Shown here one piece after another: positions 7,076 through 13,917 of a DNA stretch of 20,232 bases; position 1 is the first letter of the stretch, and each line of letters starts with the position of its first letter. A program made the position numbers and the translations under genes. The stretch spans positions 1 through 20,232 of the forward strand of contig JBOGIF010000075.1 of NCBI GenBank assembly GCA_050742415.1. The letters run 5' to 3'. The notes beneath the pieces were generated by a model, which saw nothing but the letters and a program-made list of their open reading frames with translations, ran no database searches and was not told the origin of the DNA. Source of the DNA: JBOGIF01 sp050742415. Its GTDB lineage: Bacteria > Actinomycetota > Acidimicrobiia > Acidimicrobiales > AC-14.

Positions 7076-7972
7076 GTGGACATCGGTCGTATCGAGATCT
7101 CCGTCCCCGGCGACGGTGAGCTGGTCTTCGATGCCTTGGCCGCCGGTCCCGACGACGGGCCGCTGGTGCTGTTGCTCCACGGGTTTCCGCAGTCGTCGGG
7201 TGAGTGGCGCTCTCAGCTCGCCGCCCTCGCGGGTCAGGGATACCGAGCGGTAGCGCCCGACCAGCGCGGATACTCGCCGGGTGCCCGGCCCGACGGTGTC
7301 GACGCCTACCGGATGCCGCTGCTCGTCGGGGACGTGCTGGCCATGGCCGACGAGCTGGGCGCGGGCCGGTTCCACCTGGTCGGCCACGACTGGGGTGCGG
7401 CGGTGGCCTGGTACACCGCCGCCGCCCATCCCGACCGGCTCCTGAGCCTGACGGCGGTGTCGGTACCCCACCCGATGGCCTTCGCCAAGGCCCTGGCATC
7501 GCCGAGCGGCGATCAAGCGGAGCGCTCCTCGTACATGGCGGTCTTCCAGTCGCCCGAGGCCGAGGGCCTGTTTGCAGGCGAGGCTCTACGCGCGGTGTTC
7601 GCGGGGTCCGGGCATTCCGGCGACGTCACCGAGTACGTCGAACGGATGGCCGAGCCCGGGGCGTTGACGGCGGCGCTCAACTGGTACCGGGCGATGGACC
7701 TGGCCGCGATGGCCGTCGCCGCCAGGCCGGTTAGCGTTCCCACGCTCTTCGTATGGAGCTCGGCCGACATCGCCCTGGGCCGCGAGGCGGCGGAGGACAC
7801 CGGCTCGTTCGTGACCGGCCCCTACCGGTTCGAGGTACTCGACGATGTCAGCCACTGGGTCCCCGAAGAGGCGCCCGACATTCTGAACCGCCTGCTGCTG
7901 GAGCACCTCGGGGGGCGCGGGACCTCAGTAGGAGCGGGCGACGGTGGCGACGAGGTCGGCCTCGTCGACTGA
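7076..7972 (+). CDS. Alpha/beta hydrolase, epoxide-hydrolase-like
   Basis: 298-aa alpha/beta hydrolase. HGFPQSS (35-41) forms the oxyanion-hole region. The nucleophile elbow is GHDWGAAVAW with Asp105, as in epoxide hydrolases and haloalkane dehalogenases rather than serine esterases. D231 (VWSSADIALG) and H260 (DVSHWVPEEAPD) complete the likely triad. Y153 and Y204 in the cap region are candidates for the epoxide-activating tyrosines, supporting epoxide hydrolase over dehalogenase. The natural substrate is unknown. The last 16 codons (Gly/Asp-rich tail) overlap the 3' end of proS on the other strand by 48 bases. The start GTG lies 12 bases after the previous gene's stop. Confidence 0.88.
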   Translation: MDIGRIEISVPGDGELVFDALAAGPDDGPLVLLLHGFPQSSGEWRSQLAALAGQGYRAVAPDQRGYSPGARPDGVDAYRMPLLVGDVLAMADELGAGRFHLVGHDWGAAVAWYTAAAHPDRLLSLTAVSVPHPMAFAKALASPSGDQAERSSYMAVFQSPEAEGLFAGEALRAVFAGSGHSGDVTEYVERMAEPGALTAALNWYRAMDLAAMAVAARPVSVPTLFVWSSADIALGREAAEDTGSFVTGPYRFEVLDDVSHWVPEEAPDILNRLLLEHLGGRGTSVGAGDGGDEVGLVD

Positions 7973-9331
7973 CAAAGGCACGGTGCCGTCGGCCTTCTGT
8001 AGGCAGCGCACGGTGAGCCCGTCGCCAGCCAGACGCTTCTCGCTGTCGCGCACCGCGTCCCATGGGATCCGGGCGAAGCCCTGGGTGGTGGCCTCGGCGG
8101 CATCGCCGATCGAGGCGATCGTCTCGGTGTGCGACTCCTGGCGGGCCAGGGCCTCGTCGTAGAGGCTGGCCTGGACCTCGCCGAGGACGGCCTTCACCCG
8201 CTCGCCGATCCCCGCCAGTCCCACGCGCTGCTTGGCGCCCGGGTCGTCGCGGTGCACGAGGGTGGCCTCCTCGGTCGTCATGTCGCGCGGTCCGATCTCC
8301 ACACGGACAGGCACGCCCTTCAGCTCCCACTCGACGGCCCGTCGCCCGAACCCGGTGTCGGTGCGGTCGTCGAGCCGGACGCGGACGCCGGCGGCCGCCA
8401 TCTCCGCGGCCACGGCTGCGGCCCGTTCGCCAGCGCCGTCGTCGCCCTTCACGAGCAGCACTACGACCTCAAAGGGGGCCAGTGCCGGGGGGAGCCGCAG
8501 CCCGGCGTCGTCGCCGTGCCCCATGACCAGGGCTCCGACCAGGCGGGTGGTCGCACCCCACGACGTCTGCCAGGCGTGCTCGGTGGCGCCCGTCTCGTCC
8601 TGGAACGTGATCCCGAAGACGCGGGAGAAGTTCTGCCCGAGGTCGTGGCTGGTGCCCATCTGGAGGGCCTTGCCGTCGCCCATCATCCCCTCGATGGTGT
8701 AGGTCTCGACGGCGCCGGGGAACCGCTCGTGAGCCGTCTTGAGCCCGACCAGGACGGGCAGTGCCATCACCTCCCGCGCGAAGTCCTCGTAGACCTCGTG
8801 GAGTATCCGCAGCGCGTAGGCACGGGCTTCGTCGCTGGTGGCATGCGCCGTGTGGCCCTCCTGCCAGAGGAACTCGGTGGTGCGCAGGAATATCCGAGGA
8901 CGCAGCTCCCAGCGCACGACGTTGGCCCACTGGTTGATCAGAAGAGGCAGGTCGCGGTGGCTCTGGACCCACTTGGCGAAGAACACGTTGATGATGGTCT
9001 CGCTCGTGGGCCGCACTACCACGGGCTCCTCGAGCTGCTTGCCGCCGCCGTGGGTGACGATCGCCAGCTCGGGGCTGAAGCCCTCGACGTGCTCGGCCTC
9101 CTTGCGCAGGTACGACTCCGGGATGAACAGGGGGAAGTAGGCATTCTCGGCACCGGCCGCCTTGATGCGGGCGTCGAGCGCCGCCTGCATCCGCTCCCAG
9201 ATGGCGTAGGCGTAGGGCCGGATGACCATCGTCCCGCGCACCGGGCCGTTGTCGGCCATCTCGGCCTTGGCCACGACGTCCTGGTACCAGCGGGGGAAGT
9301 CGTCCTCCCGCCGGGTGAGCACCGATGCCAT
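7925..9331 (-). CDS. proS: Prolyl-tRNA synthetase (short, eukaryote/archaea-like type)
   Basis: Charges tRNA-Pro. At 468 aa it lacks the editing insertion of the long bacterial (E. coli) form. Class II motif 2 is RWELRPRIFLRTTEFLWQEG, motif 3 is in GATTRLVGALVMGHGDD, and VVRPTSETIINVFFAKW is the typical proline-pocket segment. After the anticodon-binding domain there is a further C-terminal domain ending in Tyr468, characteristic of the eukaryote/archaeal-type ProRS found in some bacteria. ATG 9331 is supported by the family-like start LTRREDDFPRWYQDVV. No ribosome site is present; TACCCT (9346-9341) nine bases upstream could be a -10. The gene is head-to-head with gltX and converges with the hydrolase. 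Confidence 0.95.
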   Translation of the reverse strand: MASVLTRREDDFPRWYQDVVAKAEMADNGPVRGTMVIRPYAYAIWERMQAALDARIKAAGAENAYFPLFIPESYLRKEAEHVEGFSPELAIVTHGGGKQLEEPVVVRPTSETIINVFFAKWVQSHRDLPLLINQWANVVRWELRPRIFLRTTEFLWQEGHTAHATSDEARAYALRILHEVYEDFAREVMALPVLVGLKTAHERFPGAVETYTIEGMMGDGKALQMGTSHDLGQNFSRVFGITFQDETGATEHAWQTSWGATTRLVGALVMGHGDDAGLRLPPALAPFEVVVLLVKGDDGAGERAAAVAAEMAAAGVRVRLDDRTDTGFGRRAVEWELKGVPVRVEIGPRDMTTEEATLVHRDDPGAKQRVGLAGIGERVKAVLGEVQASLYDEALARQESHTETIASIGDAAEATTQGFARIPWDAVRDSEKRLAGDGLTVRCLQKADGTVPLSVDEADLVATVARSY

Positions 9332-9357
9332 GGAGGGGCGAGGGTAGCGTCGGGTTG
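9332..9357. promoter_or_regulatory. 26-base proS / gltX divergent start region with overlapping -10 elements
   Basis: Only 26 bases separate the two synthetase start codons. TAGCGT (9345-9350) is followed by exactly seven bases and GTG 9358 for gltX. On the other strand TACCCT (9346-9341) is followed by nine bases and ATG 9331 for proS. The two hexamers share a central TA. Both mRNAs may be leaderless, with -35 contacts inside the opposite gene. GGAGGGG (9332-9338) is too far from GTG 9358 to be a normal ribosome site. Confidence 0.5.
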
Positions 9358-10743
9358 GTGAGCGCGCCGAGAGTTCGCTTCGCTCCCGCCCCCACCGGCT
9401 TTCTGCACGTAGGCAGCGCCCGGGCCGCGCTCTTCAACTGGATGTTCGCCCGCAGCACCGGCGGCACATTCGTCCTGCGCATCGAGGACACCGACGTGGA
9501 GCGGTCGCGCGACGACCTGGTCGACGGGATACTCAGTGCCCTGCGGTGGCTGGGCCTGGACTGGGACGAGGGGCTGGTCCGCCAGTCCCAGCGCTTCGAC
9601 CTGTACCGCGAAGCTGCCGACCGGCTGGTGAGCTCGGGCGCGGCCTACCGCTGCGACTGCACCCGCGAGGCCATCCAGGCCCGGCTGGCGACCGGGTACG
9701 ACGGCTTCTGCCGCTCGCGTGGGCTCACTGCTGGCGCGCTGCGGTTTCGCACTCCCGACGAGGGGAGCACTGTCGTCCACGACGTGATCCGCGGGGAGGT
9801 GGTCTTCGAGCACTCGACCATCGAGGACTTCGTGGTCGTGCGCAGCGACGGCACGCCGGGGTTCCTGTTGGCGAACGCTGTGGACGACGCCGAGATGGGC
9901 ATCACCCACGTGGTTCGGGGTGAGGACCTGCTCCCGTCGACCCCGCGCGCCCTGCTCTTACGGCGCGCTCTGGGATGGGATGAGGACCCCGTCTACGCGC
10001 ATCTTCCGGTGATCGTCAACGAAAGACGACAGAAGCTCTCGAAGCGGCGCGACGACGTCGCCCTCGAGGAGTACCGGGGGAGGGGCTACCTGCCCGAGGC
10101 GATGCGGAACTACCTGGCCCTGCTGGGCTGGGCGCCGTCGGGCGATCGTGAGGTGGTCCCGATCGACGAGATGGTCCGCGAGTTCCGGCTGGAAGACGTC
10201 AAGGCCTCGCCGGCGTTCTTCGACGTGGTGAAGCTGGACCATGTCAACGGTGAGTACATACGGGCGTTGCCCGTTGCCACCTTCGTCCGGGAGTCGCTGC
10301 CGTGGCTGGAGGTGGATCCGCCGTGGCCCCCGGAGCGGTTCGACCTGGCGGTCTTCGAGGCGGTCGCCCCGCTTGTGCAGACGCGGGTGCGGACCCTGTC
10401 CGAGGTCGCGTCGATGGTGGACTTCCTATTCCTCGACGAGCCTTCGGTCGATGCCGAGGCGTGGGGCCGCTGCGTGCTCAAGGTGCCAGCGGCAGCCGCG
10501 ATCCTGCGCGAGGTGGCCGACGAGTACGCCACATGCAAGTGGGAGTCATCCGTGCTCCACGACGTGGCCTTGGCGGTGGGGGAGCGGCACAGCTTGAAGC
10601 TGGGAAAGGCCCAGGCCCCGTTGCGAGTGGCGGTGACCGGGAGAATGGTCGGCCCGCCGCTGTTCGAGTCGCTCCAGGTGCTGGGGCGGGAGGTGACCCT
10701 GGAGCGGCTGAGGGCAGCGGAGGAGCTTCTGCGACGGGAGTGA
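9358..10743 (+). CDS. gltX: Glutamyl-tRNA synthetase
   Basis: Class I synthetase, 461 aa from GTG 9358. RFAPAPTGFLHVGSARAALFNW carries the HIGH-type motif (HVGS, residues 17-20), RIEDTDVERS follows, and KLSKRRDDVALEEY (from residue 226) is the KMSKS loop. C99, C101 and C118 recall the zinc-site cysteines of some GluRS. An in-frame ATG at 9325 lies inside proS and adds residues unlike the family. TAGCGT seven bases before the GTG supports the later start. Most actinobacteria lack GlnRS, so this enzyme probably also mischarges tRNA-Gln for the GatCAB route (inference from the lineage). Its likely substrates, tRNA-Gln and tRNA-Glu, are encoded just downstream. Confidence 0.96.
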   Translation: MSAPRVRFAPAPTGFLHVGSARAALFNWMFARSTGGTFVLRIEDTDVERSRDDLVDGILSALRWLGLDWDEGLVRQSQRFDLYREAADRLVSSGAAYRCDCTREAIQARLATGYDGFCRSRGLTAGALRFRTPDEGSTVVHDVIRGEVVFEHSTIEDFVVVRSDGTPGFLLANAVDDAEMGITHVVRGEDLLPSTPRALLLRRALGWDEDPVYAHLPVIVNERRQKLSKRRDDVALEEYRGRGYLPEAMRNYLALLGWAPSGDREVVPIDEMVREFRLEDVKASPAFFDVVKLDHVNGEYIRALPVATFVRESLPWLEVDPPWPPERFDLAVFEAVAPLVQTRVRTLSEVASMVDFLFLDEPSVDAEAWGRCVLKVPAAAAILREVADEYATCKWESSVLHDVALAVGERHSLKLGKAQAPLRVAVTGRMVGPPLFESLQVLGREVTLERLRAAEELLRRE

Positions 10744-11363
10744 GACGCGCTGTCAAGATCGGATTCGTGCTGGCCGCCGCCGGCCTCATTTACGGCGTCA
10801 TCACCTTCGGGCAGGTGTGGTGGGCATCTAGGAGCGACGACGCCCGGGAGGCGCAGGCCATCGTCGTGTTCGGCGCCGCCCAGTACAACGGCAAGCCGTC
10901 GCCCGTTCTGCAGGCCCGGCTCGACCACGCCGTAGACCTCTGGCGTCGGCGCTTGGCGCCCGTGATCGTGGTGACCGGCGGGGGCCAGCCCGGCGACCGG
11001 TTCACCGAGGCCACCGCGTCGGCGAACTACCTCCTGGCGGAGGGCGTCCCCGACACCAAGATCCTGCGCGAGGTCTCCGGCAATTCGTCGTGGCAGTCGC
11101 TGGCGTCGGCCGCCAGCTTCCTCGACGATCGCAGCATCCACGATGTCCTGCTCGTGTCCGATCCGTTCCACTCGTACCGAATCCGGGCCATGGCCGGCGA
11201 GCTCGGTCTAGACGCGCATGTCTCGCCCACGCGTACCAGCCCCATAGCCGGTGCCGGCCAGGTCCCGCACCTGGCCAGGGAGACGGTGGCGGTTGCCGTC
11301 GGGCGGGTCATCGGCTTCCGGAGGCAGGCCGACATCGACGAGGCGGTTCGCACCCGCGTGTAG
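10740..11363 (+). CDS. DUF218 (YdcF/SanA-like) membrane-anchored protein
   Basis: 207 aa from GTG 10740, which overlaps the gltX stop (GTGA), implying translational coupling. One N-terminal membrane helix (about residues 7-25, FVLAAAGLIYGVITFGQV) is followed by a DUF218 domain. AIVVFGAAQYNGKPSPVLQ, VIVVTGGGQPGDRFTEA, SGNSSWQSLASAASFL and LLVSDPFHSYRIRAM are the family's conserved blocks. YdcF binds S-adenosylmethionine, and SanA relates to envelope integrity; neither activity can be assigned here. The domain probably faces outward after the single helix. tRNA-Gln starts 14 bases after its stop, so the tRNAs may be transcribed from within or through this gene. Confidence 0.85.
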   Translation: MRRAVKIGFVLAAAGLIYGVITFGQVWWASRSDDAREAQAIVVFGAAQYNGKPSPVLQARLDHAVDLWRRRLAPVIVVTGGGQPGDRFTEATASANYLLAEGVPDTKILREVSGNSSWQSLASAASFLDDRSIHDVLLVSDPFHSYRIRAMAGELGLDAHVSPTRTSPIAGAGQVPHLARETVAVAVGRVIGFRRQADIDEAVRTRV

Positions 11364-11377
11364 GCTTCTACTGCCGT

Positions 11378-11449
11378 TCGGGGGTGGTGTAATCGGCAGC
11401 ACGACAGGTTCTGGCCCTGTTAGTGGGGGTTCGAGTCCTCCCCCCCGAG
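11378..11449 (+). tRNA. tRNA-Gln (CTG)
   Basis: A full cloverleaf can be drawn. The acceptor TCGGGGG (11378-11384) pairs perfectly with CCCCCGA (11442-11448). The D arm is GTG...CAC, the anticodon stem ACAGG/CCTGT flanks loop TTCTGGC with anticodon CTG at 11411-11413, and the T arm is GGGGG/CCTCC around TTCGAGT. The discriminator is G11449. CCA is not encoded. Confidence 0.96.
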
Positions 11450-11477
11450 CTCACCGGTGTGGTCCGCCGCACCGCCC

Positions 11478-11550
11478 GGCCCCATCGTCTAGTGGCCAAG
11501 GACACCACCCTCTCAAGGTGGAGACACGGGTTCGAACCCCGTTGGGGCTA
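11478..11550 (+). tRNA. tRNA-Glu (CTC)
   Basis: The acceptor GGCCCCA (11478-11484) pairs with TGGGGCT (11543-11549, one G-T pair) and the discriminator is A11550. The anticodon stem CCACC/GGTGG surrounds loop CTCTCAA with anticodon CTC at 11512-11514. The T loop is TTCGAAC. CCA is not encoded. It lies 28 bases after tRNA-Gln and is probably processed from the same precursor. Confidence 0.96.
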
Positions 11551-11583
11551 CTCCTGCGAAGTTGCTGCTCACGAGCGGTGCCG

Positions 11584-11608
11584 GGCCTTCTACAAGGGCT
11601 TTTGTTCT
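11584..11608 (+). terminator. Weak candidate terminator after the tRNA pair
   Basis: GGCCTT (11584-11589), loop CTAC and AAGGGC (11594-11599) form a six-base stem with one G-G mismatch, followed by TTTTGTTCT. The T-rich tail is unusual in this GC-rich DNA and the position, 34 bases after tRNA-Glu, fits. The stem is short, so this is tentative. Confidence 0.35.
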
Positions 11609-11922
11609 CTGTCCGTCGAGTTCGGGCTGTCTGCTCAGTACGCCGGCGTCCTCCTGGTGATGGGGGAGTCGAAGAGGTGCGCGCACTGTTCGTCGCCGGG
11701 AAGGGCGTCCCTGGGGACGTACCCGTTGGCCTCGCCCTGGAGGACCCAACAGCGAAGGATCGAGTCCTGTCGCTCCCGGTACCGAACCGACCTTCCGCGC
11801 CCATCCCACTGGCCAAGCACCGGAGACTACGGCCCCGGCTTCTTCGATGTTGGGGCCCCGGCGATGAGCGTGGCCGCTACCCCGATACCTCTGCTCGAAG
11901 GCGCTCCGCCCGACATGGGCCT
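11609..11922. other. Region without a supported gene; unidentified frame fragments
   Basis: No intact gene is convincing here. On the minus strand a 61-codon frame (11820-11635) reads protein-like, with RERQDSILRCWVLQGEANG and YVPRDALPGDEQCAHLFDSP, but a TAG lies just upstream in frame. Another minus frame entering from the right carries SVKAHVGRSAFEQRYRG. These may be pieces of one or more decayed genes whose family I cannot name. Confidence 0.35.
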
Positions 11923-12267
11923 TCACGCTCTCCGTGTCGGGCACCTCGCCCGGTGACGCCTCAGGCCCGTGGAGCAGCGCCAGGATCGCCGCCTTCGGGT
12001 CGTGAGCAAGCGGCTCGACGAAGCCTCGATGGTACGCGTGGTACCCCGGTAGGCCTCGCCGCCGGCGAGGACACGGAGGCGTTTCTCCAACACGGTCAGC
12101 GGGCAGAGGAACCCGATGGTCACCGGTCCGGCGCTCCAAGCCAGGGCCGGGAGATGGGCCCAGACGAGGGACGGCCATCGCCAGGCCAGCAGCGCGCCGG
12201 TGCCGACGAAGGCCAAGAAGCCCAGAGGCACGCCGACCACGCCGTCGCCTAGGATCCGGTAAAACAT
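11923..12267 (-). CDS. DUF2784-like small membrane protein, probably frameshifted at its end
   Basis: From ATG 12267, preceded by GGAGGT, the frame encodes 114 aa. The first 70 residues match DUF2784: a hydrophobic segment GVPLGFLAFVGTGALL, then WPSLVWAHLPALAWS and the hallmark FLCPLTVLEKRLRVLAGG. After residue 70 the frame turns Arg/Ser-rich and unlike the family. The other minus frame at about 12050 continues with YHAYHRGFVEPLAHDPKAAI, closer to the family's GGFIEHYL ending. A single-base frameshift near 12045-12055 is therefore likely. DUF2784 has no assigned function. The gene is divergent from the ABM-like gene. Confidence 0.55.
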   Translation of the reverse strand: MFYRILGDGVVGVPLGFLAFVGTGALLAWRWPSLVWAHLPALAWSAGPVTIGFLCPLTVLEKRLRVLAGGEAYRGTTRTIEASSSRLLTTRRRRSWRCSTGLRRHRARCPTRRA

Positions 12268-12335
12268 ATGACCTCCGGCGCTCGAGGCTACGCCGACCGC
12301 GACGGGATCCAAGCGACGCCCCAAGAGGAGGTGCC

Positions 12336-12938
12336 ATGTTCGTCCAGGTCATCACCGCAGACGTGGTCAACGCCGAGGGTCTGGAGCGCCAGCTCCGACG
12401 GTGGGACGAGGAGCTCCGCCCGACAGCCGTGGGCTTCCTCGGTGGCACCAGCGGCGTCACCAGTGACGGAAAGCTGATCGCGCTTGCGCGCTTCGAGTCG
12501 GCGGAGGCGGCCGACATCAACAGCGAGCGCCCCGAGCAGGCGGCGTGGTGGGTCGAGACGGAGAAGTGCCTCGCCGACGTCGCCTTCCAGAACAGCACCC
12601 AGGTCACGCCGATGCGCGGCGGCGGGTCCAACGACGCCGGCTTCGTCCAGGTGATGCGCGGCCACGTGCTCGACGCCGAGAAGATGGCCCGGCTCATGGC
12701 CAGAAGCGCGGAGTTTGAAGCGGCCCTGGCCGAGTTTCGACCTGACGTCATCGGCGACATCACCGTCGTGCACCCCGACGGCTCCTACACCAACGCCGTG
12801 TACTTCACGTCGCAGGCCGAGGCGCGCGCCAACGAGAGCAAGGAGCAGCCGGCGGAGATGGCCGCCATGTTCGAGGAGTGGATGTCGGCAGTCCAGATCG
12901 ACGAGTTCCTCGACCTCGAGCGGCCACGGCTGGTTTGA
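12336..12938 (+). CDS. Two-domain ABM-like (dimeric alpha-beta barrel) protein
   Basis: 200 aa from ATG 12336, preceded by the strongest ribosome site in the window (AGAGGAGGT, 12325-12332). It consists of two related ferredoxin-like halves. FVQVITADVVNAEGLERQL (residue 2 on) matches FVQVMRGHVLDAEKMARLM (about residue 103 on), and each half later has a strand followed by FES- or FTS-type Ala/Glu-rich helices (RFESAEAADINSERPEQ, YFTSQAEARANESKEQ). This resembles the antibiotic-biosynthesis-monooxygenase (ABM) superfamily, whose single-domain members act as dimers, so the fusion may form its own barrel. Catalytic activity cannot be inferred; many such proteins are stress-related. The frame is intact although its neighbours are broken. 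Confidence 0.82.
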   Translation: MFVQVITADVVNAEGLERQLRRWDEELRPTAVGFLGGTSGVTSDGKLIALARFESAEAADINSERPEQAAWWVETEKCLADVAFQNSTQVTPMRGGGSNDAGFVQVMRGHVLDAEKMARLMARSAEFEAALAEFRPDVIGDITVVHPDGSYTNAVYFTSQAEARANESKEQPAEMAAMFEEWMSAVQIDEFLDLERPRLV

Positions 12939-12939
12939 C

Positions 12940-13569
12940 ATGCTCCTCGCCGAGGAGCTGGCCCTTGTCGCACTCCGTCCGGAGTCGGGCCCCCTCCTAT
13001 CGGTGACGGCCCGGCGCTGAACGCCTGCCTGGCCGGACTGCTCGTCGCCGAGCTGCTGGTCGGCGGCGGCGCGTCCGGCGGCGGCACCGGCGACCGGATC
13101 CTCTCGAACCGAGCCGGCCTCCGACACATCCCCTCCTGTCGGCGACGGCGCTGATCGTCGAGCGGAAGGGCCCCAAGATCAAGCCGTTGCTCTCGGGCAT
13201 TGCCCGGGGCTCCAGGACAGGATCGGGCGGCCCACCTGGGAGGCGGTCGTCGACAGCCTGGTGGTCGCCGGTCGGCTCGGACCGGCGACCGGCGGCCTTC
13301 GAGCGCTCCCTGAGCCGCGCGACCCGTCGGCACTGGACCGATCGTCGACCGGCTGCAGACCGCCGCCGCGGCGGATGCCGCGATCGACATCGCCACCGCG
13401 GCCGTGCTCTCCGATGGCAGGACCGGCAAAGCTGCTCGAGATCGTCAGCCCCGACCGGCGAGGCCGCGGGCACGCCCGCCGGCGCATCGACCACGCCCTC
13501 GACGGTACCGAGCTCGAGTCCGTCGGAGCGGTGGTCCGGCGCCTCATGGCGGACGCGGCCGCCGCCTGA
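12940..13569 (+). pseudogene. GPP34 (GOLPH3/VPS74-like) gene, broken by about five frameshifts
   Basis: The gene starts ATG 12940, right after the ABM-like gene, and reads MLLAEELALVALRPESG, the standard N-terminus of actinobacterial GPP34 proteins. The family then continues across changing frames: LNACLAGLLVAELLVGG (from 13017), LLSATALIVERKGPKIKPLL (about 13130-13190), GRPTWEAVVDSLVVAGRLGP (about 13225-13285), DRLQTAAAADAAIDIATAAV (about 13340-13400) and AGPAKLLEIVSPDRRGRGH...DHALDGTELE to the TGA at 13567-13569. Order and overall length are those of a full 210-aa protein, so the breaks are small indels rather than large deletions. GPP34 proteins bind phosphoinositides in eukaryotes; the bacterial role is unknown. 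It is either a young pseudogene or hit by sequence error. Confidence 0.8.
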
Positions 13570-13917
13570 GCCACGGCCGCCCTCACGGGAGGCGCGGCCG
13601 GCGCCGGCACTACGACGTCGGCCTGTCAGGTGCGATCGTCGTCGATCGCGGCGCTGCACAGGCCCGTGGCCGGGCGGCACGACCAGGTTGTTGAGCAGGA
13701 TCTCGGCGCAGTCGCCGGCGAGAAGGCGCTCGACCACCCCCGTGAGATGGCCGAGGTCCAACGCCACCGCCCAGAGCTCCGGCGCGGGGCGGACCGGCAC
13801 CGCTACCGGTCGGTGCCCAGCCGGGACTCGACCGCCGCGAGGGTGCGGCCCCGGTCGGTGAGCCGGGCGCAGCATCCGCACGGCCACCGTTTCCACGGCG
13901 TCGAGGGCGGCGCTCAT
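13570..13917 (-). other. Poorly resolved stretch; ORF coupled to the DUF6766 gene, probably frameshifted
   Basis: On the minus strand an ATG at 13917-13915 overlaps the DUF6766 stop (TGATG), which usually signals a coupled downstream gene. It begins MSAALDAVETVAVRMLR. A neighbouring frame then gives RLTDRGRTLAAVESRLGTDR and a stop, while the original frame later has LWAVALDLGHLTGVVERLL and CAEILLNNLVVP. These look like parts of one protein split by indels, but I do not recognise it. The right-hand part may simply be spacer between converging genes. Confidence 0.3.

Noticed and set aside
8129..9361. Plus-strand frame of 410 codons opposite proS
   Set aside because: ProRS motifs on the minus strand are unambiguous; this frame has no recognisable features.
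11378..11550. tRNA 3' end as an integration (att) site for the following region
   Set aside because: I looked for a second copy of the tRNA-Glu 3' segment downstream in the window and found none, and no integrase gene is visible. The right boundary could lie outside.
11423..11956. Plus-strand frame of 177 codons through both tRNA genes
   Set aside because: It reads through tRNA sequence (MGVRVLPPELTGVV is a typical tRNA-derived false peptide) and has no family features afterwards.
11513..12763. Minus-strand frame of 416 codons across the tRNA-Glu and ABM-like region
   Set aside because: It is antisense to the intact ABM-like gene and ends in GFEPVSPP from antisense tRNA-Glu. Only its short YHAYHRGFVEPLAHDP part may belong to a broken DUF2784 gene.
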